64,000 nt of DNA from positions 1 to 64,000 of the forward strand of contig JAUSOD010000040.1 in NCBI GenBank assembly GCA_030656215.1, given 5' to 3'. Of the stretch, positions 1 to 8,636 are shown in pieces. The DNA is from Azoarcus sp. (GTDB taxonomy: Bacteria > Pseudomonadota > Gammaproteobacteria > Burkholderiales > Rhodocyclaceae). The notes below the pieces were generated by a model. It did no database searches and was not told the origin of the DNA. It worked only from the letters and a program-made list of their open reading frames with translations. How positions within the stretch are numbered: the first letter of the stretch is position 1; the number at the start of each line of letters is the position of its first letter. Both the position numbers and the translations under genes were made by a program.

Positions 1-233
1 AGCCCCCCCACCCCGGTCAGCAGCACCAGGCCGAGTGCGACCATGGCGTACAGGCCGATGTAGTTCAACAGCGTGACGTAGAACGGCGGCATCACCAGCG
101 GGGCGATCAGCAGCAGGCCCAGAAAGGCGGCGAGGACGACCCGGGAGGAGAGCATGAAGGCACCTTTCGAGGGAATGGGGGTGGCTGGCGTGGCAGGCGC
201 CGCCGCCGGGCCGCCAGGAAGTCGGGCGCTCAT
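1..233 (-). CDS. livM: Branched-chain-type ABC permease LivM, N-terminal part
   Basis: Inner-membrane permease of an ABC uptake system, by family a LivM (HAAT) subunit. Only the first 77 codons are present; the gene runs off the left edge. After a Pro/Ala-rich leader come two hydrophobic stretches ending in the LivM-like LTGVGG motif. The start codon overlaps the stop of the upstream livH gene (ATGA), so translation is coupled. Being the third liv gene directly downstream of paaJ suggests uptake of phenylacetate or a related aromatic acid rather than of amino acids, which is an inference. ATPase subunits (livG, livF) would be expected further left. An internal ATG at codon 27, just before the first membrane segment, is an alternative start. 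Confidence 0.85.
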   Translation of the reverse strand, partial: MSARLPGGPAAAPATPATPIPSKGAFMLSSRVVLAAFLGLLLIAPLVMPPFYVTLLNYIGLYAMVALGLVLLTGVGG

Positions 234-1267
234 TCGTCTTCCTCCACGTGGCGGCTGGTGAGCGAGCGCCACAGCAGGACCGGAATGATCAACGTGAACA
301 CGATCACTTCCTTATAAGCGCTGGCCCAGAACGAGGAGAAGGCTTCGAGCAAGCCCACCATGACCGCACCGATGGCGGCGATCGGGTAGCTCGCGAGCCC
401 GCCGATGATGGCGGCGACGAACCCCTTCAGGCCGATCAGAAAGCCGGTGTCGTAGTAGATGGTGGTGATCGGCGCGATCAGCACCCCGGAGAGCGCGCCG
501 ATGAAGGCGGCGAGCAGGAAGGTGAGCTTGCCCGCGAGCGACGGCGAGATGCCCATCAGCCGTGCGCCGACGCGGTTGATCGCGGTGGCGCGCAGGGCCT
601 TGCCGTAGATCGTGCGCTCGAAGAAGAGGTAGAGCGCGACGATCAGCGCGAGCGAGGCGAAGATCACCCACAGCGTCTGGCCCGACACCAGCAGCGGGCC
701 GACTTCGAAGCGGGCATCACTGAAGGGCGGCGTGCGCTGACCTTCGGCACCGAAGAACAGCAGACCCAGGCCGACCATGCCCACGTGCACCGCGACCGAG
801 ACGATCAGCAGGATGAGCACCGAGGCGGCGGCAATTGGCTGGTACACCAGGCGGTACATCAGCGGCCCCATTGGCACCACGATCGCCAGCGCGAGCAGGA
901 CTTGCGCGAGCATCGGGATATCCTTGAGCGGGAGTGCAGCGAGCAGCGCCGCCAGGCCAAGCGGGTAGGCCAGGTTCCAGCCGGCCACGCCAATGAGCTT
1001 CTTACTCTGACCCGACTTCAGCGCCGCCCCGCCGTCGAGCAGCGCGGCAACCACGCCCATGCCCACCAGCAACCATACCGTGGCCGGCAGCGCGCCGGAC
1101 TGCAGCATCGCCAGCGTCAAGGCGCCGAAGGCGACGAACTCGCCCTGCGGAATGAAGATCACCCGTGTGACCGCGAACACCAGCACCAGCGCCAACGCAA
1201 GCAGTGCGTAGATCGCTCCGTTGGTGATGCCGTCCTGTCCCAGCAACAGCGCTATCTGAAAATCCAT
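230..1267 (-). CDS. livH: Branched-chain-type ABC permease LivH
   Basis: 345-residue integral membrane permease of the LivH family, made of alternating hydrophobic segments. The N-terminal GAIYALLALALVLVF stretch and the IPQGEF motif are typical. It pairs with LivM in the channel of an ABC importer. The start at ATG 1267 (MDFQIALL) follows a GGGGG ribosome-binding run; a GTG-like start seven codons upstream is possible but less likely. The central loop at about residues 75-105 (SGQSKKLIG) is longer than in standard LivH. The gene lies 110 nt downstream of the binding-protein gene and overlaps livM by 4 nt. Together with livK it probably serves aromatic-acid uptake for the adjacent paa pathway (inference). 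Confidence 0.9.
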   Translation of the reverse strand: MDFQIALLLGQDGITNGAIYALLALALVLVFAVTRVIFIPQGEFVAFGALTLAMLQSGALPATVWLLVGMGVVAALLDGGAALKSGQSKKLIGVAGWNLAYPLGLAALLAALPLKDIPMLAQVLLALAIVVPMGPLMYRLVYQPIAAASVLILLIVSVAVHVGMVGLGLLFFGAEGQRTPPFSDARFEVGPLLVSGQTLWVIFASLALIVALYLFFERTIYGKALRATAINRVGARLMGISPSLAGKLTFLLAAFIGALSGVLIAPITTIYYDTGFLIGLKGFVAAIIGGLASYPIAAIGAVMVGLLEAFSSFWASAYKEVIVFTLIIPVLLWRSLTSRHVEEDE

Positions 1268-1377
1268 GACGAACCCCCGCCGCACCATCGCTCAAAAGGC
1301 GCCGGTGTGGTTTGCTAACTCGAATTCCGTGTGGTCCGAACCGCGGGGGCAGAATGCCCCCGCATCGGTTCCGCGAA

Positions 1378-2526
1378 TTACTGCACCAGCTTCCAGGTGC
1401 CGTTCTGGATCTGCACCATCACCCGTGCACGCTGGTCGAAACCAAGGTGGTCGGTCGGGCTCATGTTGAAGATGCCGTGTGCAGCGGGCAACTCCTTGAT
1501 CCCTTCGAGCGCATCACGCATGGCCGCGCGGAACTCGGCGCTACCCGGCTTGGCCTTCTTCAGCGCTTCAGGAATCGCGGCGGTCATCAGCAGACCCGCA
1601 TCCCATGCATGTGCACCGAAGGTGGACACCGAACCCTTGCCATGCGCTGCCTCGTACTTGGCGATGTACTCGAGGGCGGGCTTCTTGACCGGATTGCTGT
1701 CGGGCAGTTGTGCGGCAACCAGCACCGGCCCGGCGGGCAGGAAGGTGCCTTCACAGTCCTTGCCGCACACGCGCAGGAAGTCGTTGTTGGCCACACCGTG
1801 GGTCTGATACAGCTTGCCGGTGTAGCCGCGCTCCTTGAGCGTCTTTTGCGGCAATGCGGCCGGGGTGCCGGAACCGGCAATGAGAATGGCATCCGGACGG
1901 GTAGACATGACCTTCAGCACCTGCCCGGTCACCGAGGTGTCATTACGGTTGAAGCGCTCACTGCCGACGATCTGCAGCTTGCGGGCCTCGGCCACCGACT
2001 TGAACTGCTCGTACCAGCCTTCGCCATAGGCGTCGGCAAAGCCGATGAAAGCCACCGTCTTCACGCCGCTGTTGGTCATGTGCTCGACGATGGCGGTGGA
2101 CATCTGGGCATCGTTCTGCGGCGTTTTGAACACCCAGCGCCTCTTGTCATCCATCGGTTCGACGATGCGCGCCGACGCGGCCATCGAGATCATCGGGGTC
2201 TGCGCCTCGGCGGTAACATCGATCATTGCCAGCGAGTTCGGGGTGATGGTGGAGCCGATGATCACATCGACCTTGTTCTCGGTGATCAGCTTACGGATGT
2301 TCTTGACCGCGGTGGTGGTGTCCGACGCATCGTCAAGGATGATGTAGTTCACCTTCTCGCCACCGATGGTGGTCGGCATCAGCGCAAAAGTGTTCTTTTC
2401 CGGAATACCGAGTGAAGCGGCAGGACCGGTTGCGGACACGATCACGCCCACATTGATATCGGCCTGGGCGGCGGTGGCGGCAAATGCGAGGCCGATGGCG
2501 GCCAGCAGGGTGTTGTTCAGTTTCAT
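1378..2526 (-). CDS. Periplasmic substrate-binding protein, LivK type
   Basis: 382-residue type I periplasmic binding protein of the leucine/aromatic-acid class. The Sec signal peptide (MKLNNTLLAAIGLAFAATA) probably ends after AQA. The mature part has the family motifs: VGVIVSATGPAASLG at the start, IIGSTITPNSLAM, and FIGFADAYGEGW in the second lobe. ABC systems of this type linked to aromatic catabolic genes bind benzoate, phenylacetate or hydroxycinnamates, but the ligand cannot be read from sequence. A strong ribosome-binding site (GAGGAGGAGACACC before ATG) and a 120-nt upstream gap with a candidate extended -10 suggest its own promoter. It could also be read through from paaJ. Confidence 0.9.
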   Translation of the reverse strand: MKLNNTLLAAIGLAFAATAAQADINVGVIVSATGPAASLGIPEKNTFALMPTTIGGEKVNYIILDDASDTTTAVKNIRKLITENKVDVIIGSTITPNSLAMIDVTAEAQTPMISMAASARIVEPMDDKRRWVFKTPQNDAQMSTAIVEHMTNSGVKTVAFIGFADAYGEGWYEQFKSVAEARKLQIVGSERFNRNDTSVTGQVLKVMSTRPDAILIAGSGTPAALPQKTLKERGYTGKLYQTHGVANNDFLRVCGKDCEGTFLPAGPVLVAAQLPDSNPVKKPALEYIAKYEAAHGKGSVSTFGAHAWDAGLLMTAAIPEALKKAKPGSAEFRAAMRDALEGIKELPAAHGIFNMSPTDHLGFDQRARVMVQIQNGTWKLVQ

Positions 2527-2593
2527 GGTGTCTCCTCCTCTTCGTTTATATGAGCAGGCGGGTTTGAGGTACTCCGCCTACCGTGCGCTGAAA

Positions 2594-2602
2594 ATTATCA
2601 CA
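2594..2602 (-). promoter_or_regulatory. Candidate extended -10 promoter for the liv genes
   Basis: On the minus strand the sequence TGTGATAAT fits an extended -10 (TGn-TATAAT-like), about 70 nt upstream of the binding-protein start. No good -35 is visible. Weak evidence, from sequence only. Confidence 0.35.
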
Positions 2603-2646
2603 TTACTAACGCGTTTGAACATGACGAATTGTGACATCAAGCGGAA

Positions 2647-3852
2647 TCAGACCCGCTCGATGATCATGGCAATACCCTGTCCCACTCCGATGCACATCGT
2701 GCACAGTCCATAACGACCACCCGTCGCCTCCAGCTGACGCAGGGCGGTGAGCACCAGGCGCGCACCCGACGCACCCAGCGGGTGACCGAGCGCAATGGCC
2801 CCGCCATTGGGGTTCACGCGCGGATCATCGTCGCGCAAACCGAGCTGGCGGGTGACCGCCAGGCCCTGCGCAGCAAAGGCTTCGTTGAGTTCAATCACGT
2901 CCATCTGGGCCAGATCGAGGCCCGCCTGTGCCAGCACCTTGCGCGTGGCCGGCGCCGGGCCGATGCCCATGATCCGCGGCTCGACCCCCACTGTAGCCAT
3001 AGCGACGATGCGCGCACGCGGCTTGAGGCCGTGTTTTGCGGCGGCCTCAGCGGACGCGATCAACAGCGCGACAGCGCCGTCGTTGGTCCCGGACGCATTG
3101 CCCGCGGTCACGCTACCGTCCGGCCGCACCACACCCTTGAGCCGGGCCAGCGCCTCGAGGGTGGTGTCCGGACGCGGATGCTCGTCGGCCGTCACGACAA
3201 TCGGCTCGCCCTTCTTGCGCGGGATCTCGACCGGGCACAGTTCACCGTCGAAAAAGCCGCGCGCAACCGCAGCCGCGTGGCGCTGCTGGCTGCGCAGTGC
3301 GAAGGCGTCCTGGTCGGCACGACTGACAGCAAAATCCGTAGCGACGTTCTCGGCCGTTTCCGGCATCGAGTCGATACCGTACTTGGCCTTCATCAACGGA
3401 TTGACAAAGCGCCAGCCGATGGTGGTGTCCTCGATCTTCGCCACGCGCGAAAAGGCGGTATCCGCCTTGCCCATGACGAAGGGCGCGCGACTCATGCTCT
3501 CGACCCCGCCGGCGATCATCAGCCCGGCCTCGCCGGCCTTGATCGCGCGCGCAGCCGTACCGACCGCATCCATGCCCGACCCACACAGGCGGTTGATGGT
3601 CGAACCCGGCACGGCTATCGGCAGGCCGCCAAGCAATGCCGCCATGCGGGCGACGTCACGATTGTCCTCGCCAGCCTGGTTGGCGCAACCGTAGTAGACA
3701 TCCTCGATCGCAGCCCAGTCCACCGACGGATTCCGCGCAATCAGCGCCTTGATCGGCAGTGCGGCAAGATCGTCGGTTCGTACGCCGGACAAGGCGCCGC
3801 CATAACGGCCGATCGGGGTGCGGATACCATCGCAGATATAGGCTTCAGTCAC
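2647..3852 (-). CDS. paaJ: 3-oxoadipyl-CoA / 3-oxo-5,6-dehydrosuberyl-CoA thiolase PaaJ
   Basis: 401-residue thiolase, the usual length for PaaJ/PcaF. In the phenylacetate pathway it cleaves 3-oxo-5,6-dehydrosuberyl-CoA and then 3-oxoadipyl-CoA to acetyl-CoA and succinyl-CoA. The nucleophilic Cys lies in NRLCGSGMDA, the active-site His in ALGHPLGASGARL and the second Cys in CTMCIGVGQG; the NEAFA motif is intact. I chose the GTG at 3852 because GGAG stands 8 nt upstream and the protein then begins with the thiolase VTEAYICDGIRTPIGR. The upstream in-frame extension does not look like a thiolase. The gene lies 37 nt after the TetR gene in the paa operon. PcaF in the beta-ketoadipate pathway is the same family, and context favours PaaJ. 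Confidence 0.93.
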   Translation of the reverse strand: MTEAYICDGIRTPIGRYGGALSGVRTDDLAALPIKALIARNPSVDWAAIEDVYYGCANQAGEDNRDVARMAALLGGLPIAVPGSTINRLCGSGMDAVGTAARAIKAGEAGLMIAGGVESMSRAPFVMGKADTAFSRVAKIEDTTIGWRFVNPLMKAKYGIDSMPETAENVATDFAVSRADQDAFALRSQQRHAAAVARGFFDGELCPVEIPRKKGEPIVVTADEHPRPDTTLEALARLKGVVRPDGSVTAGNASGTNDGAVALLIASAEAAAKHGLKPRARIVAMATVGVEPRIMGIGPAPATRKVLAQAGLDLAQMDVIELNEAFAAQGLAVTRQLGLRDDDPRVNPNGGAIALGHPLGASGARLVLTALRQLEATGGRYGLCTMCIGVGQGIAMIIERV

Positions 3853-3889
3853 TGTGTATTCTCCTGTTGTCTTGCGTCCGCGATGCCCA

Positions 3890-4540
3890 TCAACGGGACG
3901 CGGCAAGTTCTTGTTGGGATGTGGCACCCGGCAGGCCGCCGCCGTCCTTGAGCAGCCCCCTCACCCCGTTGAGCAGAATCGCGGTCACCACCGGTGCCAT
4001 GTCGGCGTAGGTGAAATGACCGTCGGCCCGCAGCCAGGTGAAGGTCCAGTTGATCATGCCGAACAGGATCATCGCAACTGGCTTGGCGAGGTTGCGTGCC
4101 TTGAGTCCGGGCTCGACCCGCTCGATCGCGTCGGCAAACGCCGCCACCACCTTGCGCTGCTTGCCCACCACGTATTCTTCCTGCGCCGCCTGGAGGAACT
4201 TCACATCCTGCACCAGCACCACATGCTGGCTCTGCGAATGCTCGTACTCCTCCATGAAGCGCATCACCAGCCCCGCCAGCTGCGGTTCGGCGTCGAGATC
4301 CTGCGCTTCCACCCCGGCGACGATCGCGAGCAGCTGGTCCATATAGCTGTCGGCAATGTCGAACAGGATGTGCTCCTTGTCCCGGTAATAGTGGTACAGC
4401 AGGGGCTTGGACACACCGCAGGCCTTGGCCAGCTCGGCCATGGATGCATTGTGGAAGCCCTTGTCGGCAAACAGCCGCGCCGCCTCCTGGAGGATGGCGC
4501 CGCGCTGTAGTTCGAAGGTAGGTGACTTGCCCCTGGCCAT
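3890..4540 (-). CDS. paaR: TetR-family regulator of the paa genes (PaaR-like)
   Basis: 216-residue TetR-type transcription factor. The N-terminal helix-turn-helix is clear (SMAELAKACGVSKPLLYHYY, residues about 32-52), followed by an all-helical ligand-binding and dimerisation domain. It sits inside the paa operon between paaE and paaJ, as TetR-type PaaR does in other betaproteobacteria, where the inducer is phenylacetyl-CoA. That role is family knowledge, not visible in the sequence. A palindrome of TetR type overlaps the promoter at 11434-11449 and is the best candidate operator, which would make the operon autoregulated. Confidence 0.85.
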   Translation of the reverse strand: MARGKSPTFELQRGAILQEAARLFADKGFHNASMAELAKACGVSKPLLYHYYRDKEHILFDIADSYMDQLLAIVAGVEAQDLDAEPQLAGLVMRFMEEYEHSQSQHVVLVQDVKFLQAAQEEYVVGKQRKVVAAFADAIERVEPGLKARNLAKPVAMILFGMINWTFTWLRADGHFTYADMAPVVTAILLNGVRGLLKDGGGLPGATSQQELAASR

Positions 4541-4602
4541 GATCCGGTTCCGTTTCCGTGCGTATGAATCCGCTCACCCGCGCTGAATCGGAAGTCCGCC
4601 TG

Positions 4603-5670
4603 TTAACGGTCGTCGAAGCTGATGACCACGCGCTCGGTGAGCGGGTGGGCCTGGCAGGTAAGCACGAAGCCTGCGTCAATGTCGGGTTGCTCGAGGGTGT
4701 AGTTCTTGTCCATGCGGACCTTGCCCTCGAGAACCCTGGCGCGGCAGGTGCAGCATACCCCACCCTTGCACGAATACGGCAGGTCCATCCCTGCCCGCAG
4801 GGCGACGTCGAGAATGGACGGATCCTCGGCACGAAAGTCCATCTCGCGCTTTAGTCCGTCGGCGATGATGGTGATCCGGGCCTGCGGTGCGTCGCCCACC
4901 TCGACATGGTGTGCCGGCCCACTGTCGGGCACCCCGAAGCGCTCGAGGTGGATGCGCTCGGCAGACACCCCGGCGGCGAGCAGGCCGGCCTCAGCCTCGT
5001 CGATCATCGCGCCCGGGCCGCAGATGAAGGCAGCATCGATGGTGTCGGCGGGAATCAGGGTGTCGAGAAAGCTGGCGACGCGTGCGCGATCGAGACGGCC
5101 GTTGAACAGCGCCACGTCCTGCTCCTCGCGCGAGAACACGTGGTACAGCGTAAACCGCGTCATGTAGCGGTCCTTCAGGTCTTCCAGCGCCTCGGCAAAG
5201 ATCACGCTGCTCTGGCTGCGGTTGCCGTAGATCAGGGTGAAGCGGCTCTTCGGCTCTGTCTTGAGCGTGGTCTTGATCAGCGACAGGATCGGGGTGATCC
5301 CGCTGCCGGCGGCAAAGGCCACGTAGTGCCTGGCATTGGCCGGGTCGAGCCCGGTGTGGAACAGGCCTTCGGGGGTCATGACCTCGATCACGTCGCCCGC
5401 CTTGATCGCGTCGTTGGCCCAGGTGGAGAAGCGGCCGCCACCGATCTTCTTGATCGCGACCCGCAACTCACCGTCGTCGACGCCGGCACAGATCGAATAC
5501 GAGCGACGCAGCTCCTCTCCATTCACGTGGGTCTTGAGGGTCAGGTGCTGACCCTGCACGAAGTGGTAGTCCTCGGCCAGCTCGGCCGGCACGTCGAAGC
5601 GCAGGCTGATCGCGTCGGCGGTTTCGCGCCTTACCTCGGCGATCTTCAGGGTGTGGAATTTCGGCGTCAT
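4603..5670 (-). CDS. paaE: Phenylacetyl-CoA epoxidase reductase PaaE
   Basis: 355-residue iron-sulfur flavoprotein that passes electrons from NAD(P)H to the PaaAC oxygenase. An N-terminal ferredoxin-reductase FAD domain (RRSYSIC at about residue 60) is followed by an NAD-binding domain (FAAGSGITPILSLI) and a C-terminal plant-type [2Fe-2S] domain with YSCKGGVCCTC plus a last Cys in LTCQAHP. Length and order match E. coli PaaE. ATG 5670 is preceded by GGAG at a good distance; a long upstream in-frame extension lacks family similarity. It follows paaD by 34 nt. Confidence 0.95.
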   Translation of the reverse strand: MTPKFHTLKIAEVRRETADAISLRFDVPAELAEDYHFVQGQHLTLKTHVNGEELRRSYSICAGVDDGELRVAIKKIGGGRFSTWANDAIKAGDVIEVMTPEGLFHTGLDPANARHYVAFAAGSGITPILSLIKTTLKTEPKSRFTLIYGNRSQSSVIFAEALEDLKDRYMTRFTLYHVFSREEQDVALFNGRLDRARVASFLDTLIPADTIDAAFICGPGAMIDEAEAGLLAAGVSAERIHLERFGVPDSGPAHHVEVGDAPQARITIIADGLKREMDFRAEDPSILDVALRAGMDLPYSCKGGVCCTCRARVLEGKVRMDKNYTLEQPDIDAGFVLTCQAHPLTERVVISFDDR

Positions 5671-5704
5671 TCGATGTCTCCGGTGTCCGTCTTTCTGGGG
5701 CGGA

Positions 5705-6196
5705 TCAGATCGGTTTGAAATACTCAAAGGGTTCGAGGCAGGCCTTGCAGCGATAGGTCGCCTTGCATGCCGTCGAACCGAATTCGGACAGGCGTTCGGT
5801 ATCGTTGGAGCCACAGCGCGGACAGGTCAGCGTCTTCTTCACGAAGCGGATCGGCTGCGGACCACCAACCGCCGCTTTCCCGGTGGGCGGCACGATGCCG
5901 TAGGCGCGCAGCTTCTCACGCGCCGCCTCGCCAATCCAGTCGCTGGTCCAGGCGGGATCGAGCCGGGTTTCGAGCTCCACCCGTCCTGCCCCGGCGGCTA
6001 CCAGCGTGTCGCGAATCGCGAGGCCGATGACCTCGGTAGCCGGACAGCCGGAGTAGGTCGGCGTGACCACCACGGTCAGGCCGTCCTCGCGGCAGCGCAA
6101 CTCGCGGATGATGCCGAGTTCGACCACCGAAACCACCGGCACCTCGGGGTCGGGTACGGTGTCGAGCAGGGTCCAGGCCTGGGCTTCGGTCAACAT
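5705..6196 (-). CDS. paaD: Phenylacetyl-CoA epoxidase maturation protein PaaD
   Basis: 163-residue protein with an N-terminal DUF59/MIP18-type domain (DTVPDPEVPVVSVVELGI and TYSGCPATEV, the latter carrying the conserved Cys) and a C-terminal zinc-ribbon-like segment with paired CxxC motifs (TCPRCGSND and YRCKAC). PaaD is needed for a working multicomponent oxygenase and is thought to help assemble metal centres. It lies between paaC and paaE, but is separated from paaC by a 135-nt gap filled by a repeat element. Confidence 0.94.
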   Translation of the reverse strand: MLTEAQAWTLLDTVPDPEVPVVSVVELGIIRELRCREDGLTVVVTPTYSGCPATEVIGLAIRDTLVAAGAGRVELETRLDPAWTSDWIGEAAREKLRAYGIVPPTGKAAVGGPQPIRFVKKTLTCPRCGSNDTERLSEFGSTACKATYRCKACLEPFEYFKPI

Positions 6197-6209
6197 ACTG
6201 TCTCTCCAA

Positions 6210-6329
6210 GACGTGTGGAGAAGCCGTAGCGAGCGGGCCGCGGTTGGCGCGAGAAGCGCAGCCGTACAATCGGTACGGCGAGCATCGCAGGGCCGACCCC
6301 GGTCAGCGCAGTAGGCTTATCCATACGTC
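6210..6329. repeat. MITE-like inverted-repeat element, copy A
   Basis: A 120-nt non-coding element fills the paaC-paaD gap. Its ends form an imperfect inverted repeat: gacgtgtggagaagccgtag on the left against the complement of cgcagtaggcttatccatac-gtc on the right. The left end carries the block CGTAGCGAGCGGG and the right end CGCAGTAG-TTTAT-like sequence, both shared with the element at 41365-41509. An inner hairpin (GCCGTAC/GTACGGC) is also present. There is no coding capacity. Its right end is 2 nt from the paaC stop codon. Confidence 0.65.
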
Positions 6330-6331
6330 GG

Positions 6332-7117
6332 CTACCAGCTTGCGCCCGGGTAGGTGCGCTGCATGTACTGCATCGTCGCGAGCAAATGACCCATGTGCTC
6401 GGAGTGACGGCCGAACTTGCCGTAGCTCTTGAACGGTGTGCGCGCCGGTACCACCAGCGTGGCCTCGGCCAGCACCGGCAACACCATCGCCTCCCACGCG
6501 GCTTCGAGCTCGCTCCAGGCCGGACCGATGCCAGCGGCGGACACCGCTTCGTCGGTCGGGTTGGCAGCAAACAGCTCGGCGGTGTAGGGCCACAGGTAGT
6601 AGAGCGCGGCCTGGGTCTTGTCGTGCGATACCGCAGTGCCATCGCCCAGCCGGATCACCCATTCAGCCGAGTGATTCAGGTGGTAGCGCGCCTCCTTCAG
6701 ACTCTTGGCCGCAATCGCCGCGAGCTCGCGGTCGGACGACTGCACCAGCCTCTCCCACAGCAAGACCTGGAAGGTACTGAACAGGAAATTGCGCACCGTA
6801 CTGCGCCCGAAATCCTCGTTCGGCACTTCCATCATGGTGATGTTGCGGTAGTCGCGTTCGACCCGCAGGAAGGCCATCTGGTCTTCATCGCGGCCGCTAC
6901 CTTCGAGCTTGCCGGCGTGGGTCAGCAACAGGCGGGCCTGGCCGACGAGGTCGAGCGCGATGTTGGCCAACGCGAGGTCTTCCTCGATCACCGGGGCATG
7001 GCCACACCATTCGGACAGGCGCTGACCGAGGATCAGCGCGTTGTCGCCGAGGCGCGTCACGTATTCAATATGTTCCGCCGTGGCGGTGTTCTGTTGGGTC
7101 ATGTCGGCCGCCATCAC
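6332..7117 (-). CDS. paaC: Phenylacetyl-CoA epoxidase structural subunit PaaC
   Basis: 261-residue ferritin-like subunit that pairs with PaaA in the phenylacetyl-CoA 1,2-epoxidase. The protein starts with the family-typical YVTRLGDNALILGQRLSEWCGHAP and keeps LALANIALDLVGQARLLL. PaaC has the same fold as PaaA but no functional di-iron site. The start overlaps the paaB stop, so the two are translationally coupled. Confidence 0.95.
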   Translation of the reverse strand: MMAADMTQQNTATAEHIEYVTRLGDNALILGQRLSEWCGHAPVIEEDLALANIALDLVGQARLLLTHAGKLEGSGRDEDQMAFLRVERDYRNITMMEVPNEDFGRSTVRNFLFSTFQVLLWERLVQSSDRELAAIAAKSLKEARYHLNHSAEWVIRLGDGTAVSHDKTQAALYYLWPYTAELFAANPTDEAVSAAGIGPAWSELEAAWEAMVLPVLAEATLVVPARTPFKSYGKFGRHSEHMGHLLATMQYMQRTYPGASW

Positions 7118-7401
7118 ATGTGGTTAACTTCTTCGGGCAGCTGATAGAAGGTCGGGTGGCGGTAGATCTTGTCCTCGGCCGGATCGAACAGCTCGGGCTT
7201 GGCGTCCGGGTCGGAGGCCACGATGTCGGCGGCTTTCACCACCCAGATCGACACGCCTTCGAGGCGGCGGGTATAGACGTCGCGCGCCATCTGCAGCGCC
7301 ATCGTTGCGTCGGGGGCGTGCACGCTGCCGCAGTGCTTGTGGTCGAGGCCGTTACGGCTGCGGATGAAGACTTCCCACAGCGGCCATTCTTTGCGTTCCA
7401 T
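7114..7401 (-). CDS. paaB: Phenylacetyl-CoA epoxidase small subunit PaaB
   Basis: 95-residue protein, exactly the usual length. WPLWEVFIRSRNGLDHKHCG and the C-terminal YRHPTFYQLPEEVNHM stretch are diagnostic of PaaB, which bridges PaaAC dimers in the epoxidase. It overlaps paaC by 4 nt and is separated from paaA by a 177-nt gap with a REPIN-like repeat. Confidence 0.96.
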   Translation of the reverse strand: MERKEWPLWEVFIRSRNGLDHKHCGSVHAPDATMALQMARDVYTRRLEGVSIWVVKAADIVASDPDAKPELFDPAEDKIYRHPTFYQLPEEVNHM

Positions 7402-7456
7402 GTCTCACTCCTCGTTATGTCTTGCTGCCGGGCCGGGGGGCACGGCAGTCGGGTTT

Positions 7457-7570
7457 TCGTAGGGCGGGTTTCAGCCCGCCGTCACTGCTGAATTCGGGCA
7501 CCTGTGGCGGACTGAAGTCCGCCCTACGGCGGCTGTGCAGGGATGGGTGCTTGACTCGGATAACCGTGGC
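7457..7570. repeat. REPIN-like element 1 (paaB-paaA gap)
   Basis: Two facing REP-like palindromes, each headed by GTAG: CGTAGGGCGGGTTTCAGCCCGCC on the plus strand (7458-7480) and the facing half ending GTCCGCCCTACG at about 7506-7528. Each half folds on itself (GGCGGG-ttt-cagCCCGCC) and the halves also pair with each other. A tail resembling the 47-bp unit of the second element follows (GGCGGCTGT...GGGTGCTTGAC). It has no coding function and lies inside the paa operon. Confidence 0.7.
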
Positions 7571-7578
7571 GACCGATC

Positions 7579-8574
7579 TCAGGCCGCCTGTTTCTCCCGC
7601 GCAGCCATCTTCTCGGCATGTGCGGTCGCAGCTTCGCGGACCCACGCGCCGTCGTTCCAGGCCTTGTTGCGCGCGGCCAGGCGGTCGACGTTGCACTGGC
7701 CGTGGCCTCCGACCACGTTCCAGAACTCATCCCAGTCGATCGCGGCAAAGTCGTAGTGCCCGCGCTCGGCGTTCCACTTCAGCTCGGGATCGGGCAGCGA
7801 GATGCCGAGCACCTCGGCCTGCTTCACCGTGGCGTCGACAAACTTCTGCCGCAGGTCGTCGTTGGAGATGCGCTTGATGCCCCAGCGCGCGGTCTCGGTG
7901 TGGATGCTGTCGCGGTCGTGGGGGCCGAACATCATGATCGACGGCAGCCACCAGCGATTGACCGCGTCCTGCACCATCTCGCGCTGCTCCTCGGTGCCCT
8001 TCATCATCTGCAGCAGCAGGTCGTAGCCCTGACGCTGGTGGAAGGACTCCTCCTTGCACACCCGGACCATGGCACGTGCATAGGGACCGTAGCTGCACTT
8101 GCACAGCGGGATCTGGTTCATGATCGCGGCGCCGTCGACCAGCCAGCCGATCACACCGATATCGGCCCAGTTAAGGGTCGGGTAATTGAAGATCGAGCTG
8201 TACTTGGCTTTGCCCGACAGCAGCGCCTCAGTCAGTTCGTCGCGCGACACGCCCAGCGTTTCCGCTGCTGCATACAGATAGAGGCCGTGGCCGCCCTCGT
8301 CCTGCACCTTGGCCAGCAGGATGGCCTTGCGCTTGAGGCTGGGCGCTCGGGTAATCCAGTTGCCTTCGGGCAGCATGCCGACGATTTCGGAATGGGCATG
8401 CTGGCTGATCTGGCGGACCAGGGTCTTGCGGTAGGCCTCGGGCATCCAGTCCTTGGCCTCGATGAAGCCGCCGGCATCGATCTTGGCATTGAACTCGGCC
8501 AGGTATTCGGGGTTCTCGACCTTGCGCGGGCCCTTGGCCTCGCCGTCCGGAACGCTGAGTGACTGTGTATACAT
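7579..8574 (-). CDS. paaA: Phenylacetyl-CoA epoxidase catalytic subunit PaaA
   Basis: 331-residue di-iron oxygenase subunit that inserts one oxygen atom into the ring of phenylacetyl-CoA to give the 1,2-epoxide. The iron ligands are visible as two ExxH motifs: [14 protein letters not shown] and [14 protein letters not shown]. It is about 20 residues longer than E. coli PaaA at the ends. Start ATG 8574 has GGAG 6 nt upstream, and the protein begins [15 protein letters not shown]; the upstream in-frame extension has no family similarity. It is preceded by paaK and followed by paaB after a repeat. Confidence 0.96.
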   Translation of the reverse strand: MYTQSLSVPDGEAKGPRKVENPEYLAEFNAKIDAGGFIEAKDWMPEAYRKTLVRQISQHAHSEIVGMLPEGNWITRAPSLKRKAILLAKVQDEGGHGLYLYAAAETLGVSRDELTEALLSGKAKYSSIFNYPTLNWADIGVIGWLVDGAAIMNQIPLCKCSYGPYARAMVRVCKEESFHQRQGYDLLLQMMKGTEEQREMVQDAVNRWWLPSIMMFGPHDRDSIHTETARWGIKRISNDDLRQKFVDATVKQAEVLGISLPDPELKWNAERGHYDFAAIDWDEFWNVVGGHGQCNVDRLAARNKAWNDGAWVREAATAHAEKMAAREKQAA

Positions 8575-8636
8575 GGTGGACTCCTCGTGGGGGATACACT
8601 CGCGGCGAAGCGGGATAGCCCGCCGCGGGAGGTGCA

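Noticed and set aside
248-1318. Long plus-strand open frame opposite livH, rich in Gln/Arg/His
   Set aside because: Composition is typical of an antisense frame in GC-rich DNA, it has no family motif, and livH on the other strand is a clear membrane permease.
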